Part shown: one piece after another, positions 43,231 to 52,228 of the stretch | Position numbering within the stretch: position 1 is the stretch's first letter | Layout: each line of letters begins with the position of its first letter | Assembly: GCA_002718135.1 (NCBI GenBank) | Contig: PBDN01000005.1 | Coordinates: 261 to 64,260, forward strand | Reading direction: 5' to 3' | DNA: 64,000 nucleotides | Origin: Pelagibacteraceae bacterium | GTDB taxonomy: Bacteria > Pseudomonadota > Alphaproteobacteria > HIMB59 > GCA-002718135 | Notes under the pieces: model-generated | The model's input: only the letters and a program-made list of their open reading frames with translations | Told to the model about the DNA's origin: nothing | Databases searched by the model: none | Made by a program: the position numbers and the translations under genes

Positions 43231-43713
43231 CTATATTGTATAGTTTTTTTTATTTTCAATATCTAGTTTTTCTAACATAGTAATTTCAAAATATGACTTA
43301 TTTTTGTTAAGTTTTAAATTTATTATAGTGTTAGTTGGAAGACAAATACCCATTTTTGGAAGTATACTTAAATTATTAAATATTTTTTTTTCTTTATTCA
43401 ACAAAATACCAAGATTTAAAATACCATCTATAGATAAAAATAAGGTACTTTTATCGATGTTTTGATTTATCAATGAAATGCCATTTTTTGTTAAAACTAA
43501 TCTTACATTAATTATTTTTTCTTCAATTATTTTTTTAAATTCAAATTTTGATGAAGATAAAATTTTTAAATTTTTTTCACTTAATATATTAAAAATTCTA
43601 TCTATAAGTTTAAATTTCAGTAATTCCAAAAAAAGAACACCCGTAATTTTATGATTTATAGATTTAATTTCTTCATCAAAAATATTTTCAATTTGAGTAT
43701 TAATTTCATTCAT
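43231..43713 (-). CDS. Unrecognised 160-aa protein
   Basis: I do not recognise this protein. It has no signal peptide, membrane segment or cysteine motif. The first half is predicted helical with many lysines and glutamates (IDRIFNILSEKNLKILSSS). The second half has alternating short strands and ends in a likely beta-sheet (LPKMGICLPTNTIINLKLNKN), so a small jelly-roll or cupin-like fold is possible but unproven. It overlaps no neighbour and is followed after 5 bases by DUF1178, so the two are probably co-transcribed. A 151-base spacer with a direct repeat separates it from argJ. Confidence 0.7.
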   Translation of the reverse strand: MNEINTQIENIFDEEIKSINHKITGVLFLELLKFKLIDRIFNILSEKNLKILSSSKFEFKKIIEEKIINVRLVLTKNGISLINQNIDKSTLFLSIDGILNLGILLNKEKKIFNNLSILPKMGICLPTNTIINLKLNKNKSYFEITMLEKLDIENKKNYTI

Positions 43714-43732
43714 TTATTATTGCATGTTATAT

Positions 43733-43860
43733 ATTGAGTATTTTAAAATGATAAATAAAAAAAATTATCAGTTATTAAGATAAAAAATTTTTTTTATAAA
43801 TAATTTAATAAATTACGATAAAAATCAGTTAATACATAGAAAAAATTGAGTATTTTAAAA
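43733..43860. repeat. 16-bp direct repeat flanking the argJ / unknown-gene spacer
   Basis: ATTGAGTATTTTAAAA occurs at 43733-43748 and again, exactly, at 43845-43860. The two copies are 112 bases apart and bracket most of the spacer between the unknown gene and argJ. ATCAGTTA also occurs twice inside it. The second copy is 4 bases from the argJ stop. It may be the trace of a duplication or deletion. No gene is seen in the spacer. Confidence 0.55.
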
Positions 43861-43864
43861 CTAA

Positions 43865-45130
43865 TCAAGATCTATAATCAGCATTAATTCTTATGTATTC
43901 ATAATTTAAATCATTACCAATAACTGATCTAGAGCATTCACCAATGCCAAGATCAACTGTAATTTTTATATTTTTATTTTTCATATATTTATTTAATTTT
44001 TGTATTTTACATTTTCTGTATGGACCTCCATCACTACAAACCAAATATTTGCCATAATATATTTTTATTTTTTCCTGCTTGATCTTTTCATTGGTTTTAC
44101 CTATTGCCATAATTACTCTACCCCAATTTGCATCCTCACCACTAATAGAAGTTTTGACAAGAGGTGAATTAACTATCGAAAAAGCAATTTTTTTTGCTTG
44201 ATATTTATTTTTTGCACCAATGATATTAATGTTTATTAATTTAGATAAACCTTCACCATCTTTTATAACTTGTAAAGATAGATCTTTCATAACTTTGAAG
44301 ATTCCTTCAGATATTTTATTAAAGTTTTTTTTATCTCTAATATTAATTTTTATTTTTGAAGAAGAAAATAACATTAGAGTATCACTAGTTGAAGTATCAC
44401 TATCAACACTTATTGAATTAAAAGTGTCTTCTAAATTTTTTTTAATAAGTTGATTTAAATTTTTTTTGTTTAAATTACATTCAATAAATATGTAAGCAAG
44501 CATTGTACCCATATTTGGCTGAATCATACCTGAACCTTTGGCCATTCCATAAATGCGAAAATTTTTATTATTAATTTTCACCTTTACTATAGATGTTTTT
44601 AAATATGTATCTGTTGTGGTAATTGCTTTAACAGCGCAAACTAAATCAGTGTTATTTGTTTTTTTAATTTTTTTTATACAATCAATAATTAATTTTGGAT
44701 CAAAAATTTCACCAATTACTCCAGTTGAAGAAACTAATATTTCATTTTTATTACAAAAAAATTGCTTAGATATTTCAAATGCATATTTATCAATTATTTT
44801 TAAGCCTTCTTTACCAGTATGTGCATTGGCATTACCAGAGTTTACAATTAATACTTTACATTTGCCATTATTATTTTTTCTATTCCAGATTATAGGCGCT
44901 GAAGGAGTTGATGTTTTTGAATAAACACTTGCAACATTTACTGATTTTTCAAATAATACAATTAATAAATCTTTGTTTCTATTTTTTAAGCCAGAATGAA
45001 AAGTATAAAATTTAGGATTAATCGGTGATATATTTTTACTTTTTTTGGGCTTAAAAATAGATTTACTTTCTTCAAATAATCTTTCATTGCTTGATAAAGC
45101 CAAATCCTTTGTAGAAGTCTTTTGTTTCAT
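43865..45130 (-). CDS. argJ: Bifunctional glutamate N-acetyltransferase/N-acetylglutamate synthase ArgJ
   Basis: This 421-aa enzyme of arginine synthesis transfers the acetyl group from N-acetylornithine to glutamate. It is made as a precursor that cuts itself before the catalytic threonine, here T209 in MIQPNMGTMLAYIF. Other features are NSGNANAHTG, the oxyanion-hole STGVIG, DSDTSTSDT and the C-terminal GEDANWGR. Length is normal. It is divergent from secA with only 24 bases between starts, so the two promoters must overlap each other or the coding ends. Confidence 0.94.
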   Translation of the reverse strand: MKQKTSTKDLALSSNERLFEESKSIFKPKKSKNISPINPKFYTFHSGLKNRNKDLLIVLFEKSVNVASVYSKTSTPSAPIIWNRKNNNGKCKVLIVNSGNANAHTGKEGLKIIDKYAFEISKQFFCNKNEILVSSTGVIGEIFDPKLIIDCIKKIKKTNNTDLVCAVKAITTTDTYLKTSIVKVKINNKNFRIYGMAKGSGMIQPNMGTMLAYIFIECNLNKKNLNQLIKKNLEDTFNSISVDSDTSTSDTLMLFSSSKIKINIRDKKNFNKISEGIFKVMKDLSLQVIKDGEGLSKLININIIGAKNKYQAKKIAFSIVNSPLVKTSISGEDANWGRVIMAIGKTNEKIKQEKIKIYYGKYLVCSDGGPYRKCKIQKLNKYMKNKNIKITVDLGIGECSRSVIGNDLNYEYIRINADYRS

Positions 45131-45154
45131 ATGATATCAGCCCTTTAACATAAA

Positions 45155-47659
45155 ATGCTTAATATTGTTAATAAACTCTTTAAATCAATTGGGGCAAATT
45201 CTTTAAAAAAATATTCGTCTACAGTTGAAAAAATCAATAAATTTGAAATAGAAATTTCAAGCTTAACAGATGATGAAATTAAAGAAAAAACATCTTATTT
45301 TAAAAAATTATTACAAAATGGCAATAGTCTTGAAAGTATTTTGCCAGAAGCTTTTGCAGTAGTAAGAGAAGTATCAAAGAGAACTTTAAAAATGAGGCAT
45401 TTTGACGTTCAACTTATTGGAGGTATTGTTTTACACGAAGGTAAGATTGCTGAAATGAAAACAGGTGAGGGTAAAACTATTGTTGCTACATTAGCTGCTT
45501 ATCTTAACTGCCTAGATAACAAATCAGTACATATAGTGACTGTAAATGATTATCTAGCAAAAAGGGATTCAGAGTGGATGGGTAAAATTTATTCATTTTT
45601 AGGATTAACAGTAGGTTGTATAAATTCTGAAACTAATTATGAAGATAGACCAAGAGAATATAACAAAGATATAGTTTATGCTACTAATAACGAAATTGGA
45701 TTTGATTATCTCAGAGATAATTTAAAAGGTGATAAATCTCTCCTATGCTTCAGAAAAGATGCTTTTGCCATTGTTGATGAAGTTGATAGTATTTTAGTAG
45801 ATGAAGCCAGAACTCCTTTAGTAATATCAGGGGAAACAAACACATCTGTAAAAATTTTTCCTATAATAAACAAAATTGTTAAATCATTTAAAAAAAATGA
45901 TTATGAAATTAATGAAGAAACTAAAAGTATATTATTAACAAATGAAGGTATGGAATTTGCAGAAAAATTATTAATTGATAATGGTTTAATAAAAGAAGGG
46001 ACACTGCAAGATCTTGATAACATGTCATTAAATCATAATTTAATACAAGGTCTTAGAGCTCAAAAACTATTTTTAAAAGATAGAGACTACATAATTAAAA
46101 ATAAGAATATAATTATCATAGATGAGTTAAGTGGAAGACCTATGGAAGGGAGGAGATATGGGGATGGATTACATCAAGCAATAGAAGCAAAAGAAAATTT
46201 AAATATTCAAAAAGAAAATCAAACAATTGCATCCATTACTTATCAAAATTTTTTTAGAACATATAAAAAACTATCTGGCATGACAGGAACAGCACTTACT
46301 GAAGCTGCAGAATTTGAGGGAATTTATAATTTAGGAGTAACAGCAATCCCCCCTAACATTAAAGTAAATAGACTAGATAGAAATGATCAAATTTATATGA
46401 CTAAAAAAGAAAAATATGCAGCAGTTATTAATTTAGTTAAAGAAAGACATAAAATTAATCAACCAATATTAATTGGAACTACTTCAGTTGAAAATTCTGA
46501 ACTAATATCCAAATTTTTAGATGGTGAAAATATAAAGCATAAAGTTTTAAATGCAAAACATCATGAAAAAGAAGCAGAAATTATTTTAGATGCTGGTATT
46601 CCAGGCAATGTAACAATTTCAACTAATATGGCTGGAAGAGGAACTGATATAAAACTAGGCAATGACAATGAAAAATCAAAACAAACAGCAATCCAAGCTG
46701 GGGGACTATTAGTCATAGGAACAGAAAGACATGAAAGTAGAAGAATTGACAATCAATTGAGAGGTCGTTCCGGGAGACAAGGTGATATTGGTGAAAGTAT
46801 ATTTTTTTTATCTCTTGAAGATGATTTAATGCGTATTTTTGGCTCAAAAACTTTAGAGAATGTTCTTAATAAATTAGGATTAAAAGAAGGCGAAGTAATA
46901 ACTCATTCGTTGATTACCAGATCATTAGAAAAAGCTCAACAAAAAGTAGAGGCTCACAATTATGATATGAGAAAACAAATACTAAAATTTGATGATATAT
47001 TAAATGATCAAAGAAAAATTATATATCAAAATAGATATGAAATTTTAACTACTGAAGATCAATCAAAAATAATAGAAGATATGATTGAAGATTATATAAA
47101 TGATATAATTTTACTAACTATACCTCCAAAAAAATATAATCATGAATGGGATGGATCATTGTTAAAAGAAAAAATGGAAACAATCTTTAATTTAAATCTT
47201 CCTATTCAAGAATGGTTTGATGAAGAGGGAGTAGATGAAGATGAAATAAAAAAGAGACTACATGATCAAATTAAACAAAAATATAATGAAAAAAAGTATA
47301 AGTACTCAAATGAATTACTAAAATTTGCAGAAAAAAAAGTAATGTTGTTTCAGTTAGATAAAGATTGGAGAGAACATCTTGCTGCCATGGATATGTTAAG
47401 AGGTAGTGTAAATTTAAGGGCAATGGGGGGAAAAGATCCTTTTTTTGAGTATAAAAAAGAATCATTTGATTATTTTGATGAAATGTTATCTAATCAAAAT
47501 GAAAAGGTCCTAAAAACATTATTTAATTTAGAACTTGTTGCTAATAATGCTGAACAAAAAAAAGAAGAGCCAAGAAGAATAATATCAAAAAAAATTGGAA
47601 GAAATGAAAAATGCCCATGTGGATCAGGAAAAAAGTATAAAGCTTGTCATGGCAGTTAA
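45155..47659 (+). CDS. secA: Preprotein translocase ATPase SecA
   Basis: This 834-aa motor pushes unfolded proteins through SecYEG. Walker A is MKTGEGKT, Walker B with DEVDSILVDEARTPL, and the preprotein cross-linking region, helical scaffold and TNMAGRGTDIKLG motif follow. The C-terminal zinc-binding SEC-C motif CPCGSGKKYKACHG is present, giving SecB/ribosome binding. It is somewhat shorter than the 901-aa E. coli protein because of a short linker near the end. The argJ-secA neighbourhood is common in alphaproteobacteria; a prsA-like gene that often lies between is absent. Confidence 0.97.
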   Translation: MLNIVNKLFKSIGANSLKKYSSTVEKINKFEIEISSLTDDEIKEKTSYFKKLLQNGNSLESILPEAFAVVREVSKRTLKMRHFDVQLIGGIVLHEGKIAEMKTGEGKTIVATLAAYLNCLDNKSVHIVTVNDYLAKRDSEWMGKIYSFLGLTVGCINSETNYEDRPREYNKDIVYATNNEIGFDYLRDNLKGDKSLLCFRKDAFAIVDEVDSILVDEARTPLVISGETNTSVKIFPIINKIVKSFKKNDYEINEETKSILLTNEGMEFAEKLLIDNGLIKEGTLQDLDNMSLNHNLIQGLRAQKLFLKDRDYIIKNKNIIIIDELSGRPMEGRRYGDGLHQAIEAKENLNIQKENQTIASITYQNFFRTYKKLSGMTGTALTEAAEFEGIYNLGVTAIPPNIKVNRLDRNDQIYMTKKEKYAAVINLVKERHKINQPILIGTTSVENSELISKFLDGENIKHKVLNAKHHEKEAEIILDAGIPGNVTISTNMAGRGTDIKLGNDNEKSKQTAIQAGGLLVIGTERHESRRIDNQLRGRSGRQGDIGESIFFLSLEDDLMRIFGSKTLENVLNKLGLKEGEVITHSLITRSLEKAQQKVEAHNYDMRKQILKFDDILNDQRKIIYQNRYEILTTEDQSKIIEDMIEDYINDIILLTIPPKKYNHEWDGSLLKEKMETIFNLNLPIQEWFDEEGVDEDEIKKRLHDQIKQKYNEKKYKYSNELLKFAEKKVMLFQLDKDWREHLAAMDMLRGSVNLRAMGGKDPFFEYKKESFDYFDEMLSNQNEKVLKTLFNLELVANNAEQKKEEPRRIISKKIGRNEKCPCGSGKKYKACHGS

Positions 47660-48594
47660 ATATTAGAAGTAATATGTAAGTACTTTTCGTTTCTTTTTTT
47701 AACTAATGAGTCTACTTTAATCTTTTTTAATTCTTCTAAATATTTAATTATATAATTACTTACTTTTGTTGACTGTTCTTTTGGAAATCTATGAGCGCCA
47801 CCAGGTATTTCAGGAATAATTTCATCAATAATTTTAAAATTTTTACAATCTTGAGCAGTTAATTTTAGAGAATCCGCAGCTTTTTGAGCAAAATCAGTGT
47901 TTCGCCATAAAATGGATGCACATCCTTCTGGAGAAATAACTGAAAAAATTGCGTGCTCTAACATTAAAGATATATCTGAAGTTGCTAATCCTATTGCTCC
48001 GCCAGATCCACCTTCACCAATAATTACAGAAATTAAAGGTGTTTTAATTTTCAAAGATAATAATATAGATGAAGCAATTGATTCAGATTGACCTCTTTCC
48101 TCAGCATCTTTACCTGGAAAAGCACCTGCTGTATCAACAAATGTCACTATAGGTAATTTAAATTTTTCTGCTATCTGCATTAATCTTTGAGCTTTTCTAT
48201 AGCCTTCAGGCCGTGCCATACCAAAATTATGCTTTATTCGAGATTCCATATCATTGCCCTTTTCCGTTCCAATAAAAATAACTGAATACTGATCAATTTT
48301 ACCAAATCCACCAATAACAGCTTTATCGTCAGCAAATTTTTTATCTCCATGTAAATAAAATATATTGCTAAATATATTTTTAACATAATCTATTGCATGA
48401 GGTCTTTCACCATGTCTAGCAACTTGTACTTTTTGCCATGGTGTCAGCTTAGAATAGATTTTTTTAAACTCTCTTTTTTTTTCTAAAATTAATTCATCAA
48501 TATTTTTGTCATTTAAAGCTTGATTTGAATTATTAGAATTAATTATTTTTTCTATAGATTCAATTTTTTTTTCAAAATCAAAATATTTTATCAT
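47656..48594 (-). CDS. accA: Acetyl-CoA carboxylase carboxyltransferase subunit alpha
   Basis: This 312-aa subunit of acetyl-CoA carboxylase carries out the carboxyl transfer that makes malonyl-CoA for fatty acids, together with AccD. Family features: WQKVQVARHGERPHAIDY, GTEKGNDMESRIKHNFGMARPEGYRKA, FVDTAGAFPGKDAEERGQSE and the oxyanion region GEGGSGGAIGLA. It shares one base with the stop of the upstream exported-protein gene (TAATG). Its stop is the TTAA palindrome shared with secA. Confidence 0.96.
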   Translation of the reverse strand: MIKYFDFEKKIESIEKIINSNNSNQALNDKNIDELILEKKREFKKIYSKLTPWQKVQVARHGERPHAIDYVKNIFSNIFYLHGDKKFADDKAVIGGFGKIDQYSVIFIGTEKGNDMESRIKHNFGMARPEGYRKAQRLMQIAEKFKLPIVTFVDTAGAFPGKDAEERGQSESIASSILLSLKIKTPLISVIIGEGGSGGAIGLATSDISLMLEHAIFSVISPEGCASILWRNTDFAQKAADSLKLTAQDCKNFKIIDEIIPEIPGGAHRFPKEQSTKVSNYIIKYLEELKKIKVDSLVKKRNEKYLHITSNI

Positions 48595-50387
48595 TATATG
48601 ATTTTATAATTTCGAAGAATTTCAACAATAATTGATTTTAATAAAATTGAATTTTTATAATTATTTAATCCGTTAAGTAGCATTTCTAAATGCATAGGAT
48701 GAAGTTCATACCACTCCTTATTATCAATTGACGCAATCAAAATTAAAATTAGATTTAAACTATCATTTATTTCAATGTATTTATTTATTTCTGAATTTAA
48801 AAATATTGTTGGCATTAACCTATTATCATAAAAATTATTATAATCTAAATCATATTCAAAATTATCTTCTAAATTAAGAAATTTCTTTATAACAAAAATA
48901 ATTTCTTCAATTTCATTTGAATAATCTTTTGTAAAATCATTTTCGTTATCACCTAAATATTTAGATAATATGTTAATATCATCAGATTTATTCAAATCTA
49001 ATAGGAGTTTTACTTTTTGTATCTTTTTTAAATCAGATGATGTTCCTTCAAAAAATTTAATCCACTTTAATGCACTATCATAATCTGAATTATAAATATG
49101 TGAAATTGCTATTTCTGAACCATATTTTGCATTTTCAGTAGATGGTTCTATTGCTGAAATAATATTATATGTCAAAGAATAGGCTATTTGTTGTAAATTG
49201 TTTTCTATTGCATAATCCCAAAATTTTAAGATAACATCTAATCTTTCTGAAGGAAAAATTTGAACATTTGATAATTGGTAAAAAAATGCCATAAGTAATT
49301 CTTTATCGTTTTTAAGAGAATTTATTGTTTCTTTAGAATTGTCTAACTGACTTCCAGAAAAATCAACTGATTGATATAATGCTGATAAACTATCTACTCC
49401 AATTATATTTTTTATAAAAGACTTGTTGGCCGCTTTTAAACGAATACTCATATCAGTAGAACTACTTAATATTACAGGTATTGAAAGATTATCTGAGTCA
49501 ATTTCTAAAAATTTTTCAGTTAATGGAAGTTCAGCTATTCTTAACATAGCGCTATATAAAAAAATGAGTTCTTTATTTGAACTAGAAAAATCAAAACTTC
49601 GGCTTTCATCATTTTTTTCTTTATCAACTAATGCCATAAATAAATTTTGAAAATAATTATCAATATCTGTTTCTGTTTCTAATAATAATGAGTTTAATAA
49701 CTCAGCTTCATTAATCTTATCTTGCATTATTAAACAAAAGATATCTATTTTTTCTAATAAAAAATTCGGGAGTTTATTTTTACCTTTTGATAAGTCATTT
49801 TTTAATTCACACACTTCATCTAGCTGATAAGTTGATAATAAATAATTTAATTCTAATGTAGTGTAAAAAATTTTGTTATCATCATTTTTATTTAATTTAG
49901 ATAAATTAAAAGCTTTTTTAATTTCACCAATATCATAAAGTTTTTTTACTATTAAATATTTTATTTGTGCATTATTATTATTTTCTTCTAAATTGAAATC
50001 TGACAATAGTTTAATAAATTCATTTCTTAAAACTTCTGACTTAATAAGATTTATATTTTTTAGATTATTTTCTAAAGAAATAGAATCTACATTTTGCCAA
50101 ATATTAAGTATGCTGACAATTTCTTGACTATCTAAATCTCCCTCATTTATTTCATTATTATCCAAAGCAAGCTCTGAGCTACTTTCATTTTCTTGAATTT
50201 CAACATTTTGACTATCAGTATTGATTTGTTCATCAATTTGGTCTTTGTTATTATCCTGATCTACATCAAGTACTAATTGATCAAGGCTTTTAGTAGAATG
50301 TAATTCAATAATTTCAACATCTGCAGAATAAGCAAATTTACTTGTAAATAAGCTCACTAAAACTATAAATAAATATTTTTTTATCAT
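48594..50387 (-). CDS. Unrecognised 597-aa exported helical-repeat protein
   Basis: I do not recognise a named family. The N-terminus is a signal peptide (residues 1-21, ending KFAYSA). Residues 35-85 are rich in Asn, Asp, Glu and Gln and are likely disordered. From about residue 90 to the end the protein is mostly amphipathic helices of 15-20 residues, resembling TPR/SEL1-type solenoids without a clear repeat consensus. It is acidic overall. It starts inside the stop of a 42-aa membrane-protein gene (ATGA) and its stop shares a base with accA, so the three are translationally linked. A periplasmic scaffold or assembly role is a guess. Confidence 0.85.
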   Translation of the reverse strand: MIKKYLFIVLVSLFTSKFAYSADVEIIELHSTKSLDQLVLDVDQDNNKDQIDEQINTDSQNVEIQENESSSELALDNNEINEGDLDSQEIVSILNIWQNVDSISLENNLKNINLIKSEVLRNEFIKLLSDFNLEENNNNAQIKYLIVKKLYDIGEIKKAFNLSKLNKNDDNKIFYTTLELNYLLSTYQLDEVCELKNDLSKGKNKLPNFLLEKIDIFCLIMQDKINEAELLNSLLLETETDIDNYFQNLFMALVDKEKNDESRSFDFSSSNKELIFLYSAMLRIAELPLTEKFLEIDSDNLSIPVILSSSTDMSIRLKAANKSFIKNIIGVDSLSALYQSVDFSGSQLDNSKETINSLKNDKELLMAFFYQLSNVQIFPSERLDVILKFWDYAIENNLQQIAYSLTYNIISAIEPSTENAKYGSEIAISHIYNSDYDSALKWIKFFEGTSSDLKKIQKVKLLLDLNKSDDINILSKYLGDNENDFTKDYSNEIEEIIFVIKKFLNLEDNFEYDLDYNNFYDNRLMPTIFLNSEINKYIEINDSLNLILILIASIDNKEWYELHPMHLEMLLNGLNNYKNSILLKSIIVEILRNYKII

Positions 50388-50512
50388 TTTAAATTTAAAT
50401 TATAACTTTCTTCAACGAGTATAGACGGATTAGGTATTTCTATTAAATAAAGCCCCAAAAACAAAAAAATGAACAAAATCATCATAAAATAAGCAATATA
50501 TTTATTTTTCAT
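50384..50512 (-). CDS. Small single-pass membrane protein (42 aa)
   Basis: Translating from the ATG at 50512 gives 42 residues starting MKNKYIAYFMMILFIF and ending SYNLNLK, with a TGA at 50386-50384. One hydrophobic segment spans about residues 6-24, followed by a short acidic/polar tail with IPNPS. The stop overlaps the ATG of the exported protein by four bases (ATGA), the same coupling seen in proven operons of this window, which argues that it is a real gene. No name can be given. It probably works with the exported protein downstream. Confidence 0.7.
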   Translation of the reverse strand: MKNKYIAYFMMILFIFLFLGLYLIEIPNPSILVEESYNLNLK

Positions 50513-50599
50513 TACAAAAACCTTATAAATTTTAGTCTATTATAGAATTAATAATTTTTTTTAAGTTTTTTCTTATTGTAATTTAAATTTGTCAATAAT

Positions 50600-51154
50600 A
50601 TGGATTCATCAAAAATGAAGTTATACGGGAAAATCTTAAAGAAAAGTAATATTGCATTAATAGGATTAATGGGTTCTGGCAAATCTATTATTGGTAAAAA
50701 ATTGGCAAAAAAATTAGATTTTAACTACATAGATACAGATTCAACAATTCAAAAAGAAACGGGTTTTTCAATAATAGAAATTTTTGAAAAATACGGAGAA
50801 AAGCATTTTAGAAAAATTGAAGAAAAGATTGTTATAAAAAGTTTAAATTTTAACAAAAGTGTCATTTCTTTAGGAGGTGGATCAATATTAAGTAAAAAAA
50901 TTCAAAAACTGCTAGTAAATAAATCTTTTACAATATACTTAGATGTTGAGATTGAAATATTACACAAAAGGCTAGAACATTCAAAAAAGAGACCGTTATT
51001 ATTTAATGCAAATATTAAAGATAAGCTTTCTCAGTTATATAAAATTCGTCATAAGTATTACAAAAAAGCTGACTTAAGTATAAAAAATAATTCAAGCCAA
51101 CCAAATGAGATAGTAAAAAAAATAATATCATATTTAAAAAAAATAAATGAGTAA
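50600..51154 (+). CDS. aroK: Shikimate kinase
   Basis: This 184-aa kinase phosphorylates shikimate in aromatic amino-acid synthesis. Walker A is GLMGSGKSIIGK, the shikimate-binding DTDSTIQKETG and FRKIEEKIV regions follow, and GGGS and KKRPLL are in place. A second ATG at 50615 would shorten it by five residues. The N-terminal LYGKILKKSNIALIG is consistent with either start. It overlaps aroB by 8 bases. Confidence 0.93.
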   Translation: MDSSKMKLYGKILKKSNIALIGLMGSGKSIIGKKLAKKLDFNYIDTDSTIQKETGFSIIEIFEKYGEKHFRKIEEKIVIKSLNFNKSVISLGGGSILSKKIQKLLVNKSFTIYLDVEIEILHKRLEHSKKRPLLFNANIKDKLSQLYKIRHKYYKKADLSIKNNSSQPNEIVKKIISYLKKINE

Positions 51155-52220
51155 AATAATTAAAAGTAAATTTAAAAATAAAAGTTACAATATAGAAATT
51201 GAAAACAATTCTGTAATCAAAAAATTAACAAAAATTATTAAAGATAATAATAATAATAAAGTTCATATAATAATAGATAAGAAAGTTAAATATTTAATTA
51301 AAAATTTTAAAAATTACTCTAACGTAAATATAATTTTAACAAACGCTGGTGAAAATATAAAAAGCTTTAATTTTTATAAAAAAATTTCCAATGATATAAT
51401 AACATATGGCATAGATCGCAAATCATTGTTGATTGGTATTGGAGGTGGAACTATTGGAGATTTATCAGGTTTTATTGCTGCTACAATATTAAGAGGTATA
51501 AATTTTATTTTAATACCAACAACTTTACTTTCTCAAGTTGATAGTTCAGTAGGAGGTAAAAATGGAATCAACACAATTCATGGTAAAAACTTAATTGGAA
51601 CATTTTATCAACCCACCAAAGTAATTATTGATCCAGCTATTCTCAATACATTATCAAATAGAGAGCTCAAATCAGGTTATGCAGAAATATTAAAACACGC
51701 TTTAATAAATGATGCAAAATTTTTTTATTGGTTAGAAAAATATTATAAAAAAATATTAATGCTAAATAAAACAACAATGGAAGAAGCAATATATAAAAGT
51801 ATTAAAATAAAAAACAAATACATATTAACTGACCCGGAAGAAAAATTAGTTAGTGAAAATTCAAGATCTATGCTTAACTTTGGTCATACATTTGGTCATG
51901 CATTAGAAACTTTTTATAAATATAAAAAAAAACTTACCCATGGTGAAGCAATATCAATAGGTATGTTCATGGAATCAAAATTATCATATTCAATAGGCAA
52001 ATTAAGTAAAACAGATTTAAATAAAATAAAAAACCATTTGCTCAATTGCGGATTGCCTATAAAAGATAAAAATTCTCACAGTAGTATTTTTTTTAATATT
52101 TTATTAAAAGATAAAAAAAATTATGGAAAAAATATTAATTTAGTTCTATTAAAAAAAATTGGGAAATCTTATTTTAAAAGAAATTTGAATATTAAAATAA
52201 TAAAACAAAATATAATTTAA
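51147..52220 (+). CDS. aroB: 3-dehydroquinate synthase
   Basis: This 357-aa enzyme converts DAHP to 3-dehydroquinate. Characteristic motifs are IGGGTIGDLSGFIAATILRGI, PTTLLSQVDSSVGGKNGIN, the zinc-ligand region GYAEILKHALI, and NFGHTFGHALE with THGEAISIGM. Length is normal. It overlaps the aroK gene by 8 bases, and corC follows after 8 bases on the same strand. aroK-aroB coupling is widespread. Confidence 0.95.
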   Translation: MSKIIKSKFKNKSYNIEIENNSVIKKLTKIIKDNNNNKVHIIIDKKVKYLIKNFKNYSNVNIILTNAGENIKSFNFYKKISNDIITYGIDRKSLLIGIGGGTIGDLSGFIAATILRGINFILIPTTLLSQVDSSVGGKNGINTIHGKNLIGTFYQPTKVIIDPAILNTLSNRELKSGYAEILKHALINDAKFFYWLEKYYKKILMLNKTTMEEAIYKSIKIKNKYILTDPEEKLVSENSRSMLNFGHTFGHALETFYKYKKKLTHGEAISIGMFMESKLSYSIGKLSKTDLNKIKNHLLNCGLPIKDKNSHSSIFFNILLKDKKNYGKNINLVLLKKIGKSYFKRNLNIKIIKQNII

Positions 52221-52228
52221 AAATCACA

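Noticed and set aside
44553..44924. 123-codon open frame on plus inside argJ
   Set aside because: Antisense shadow of a complete argJ with its catalytic threonine.
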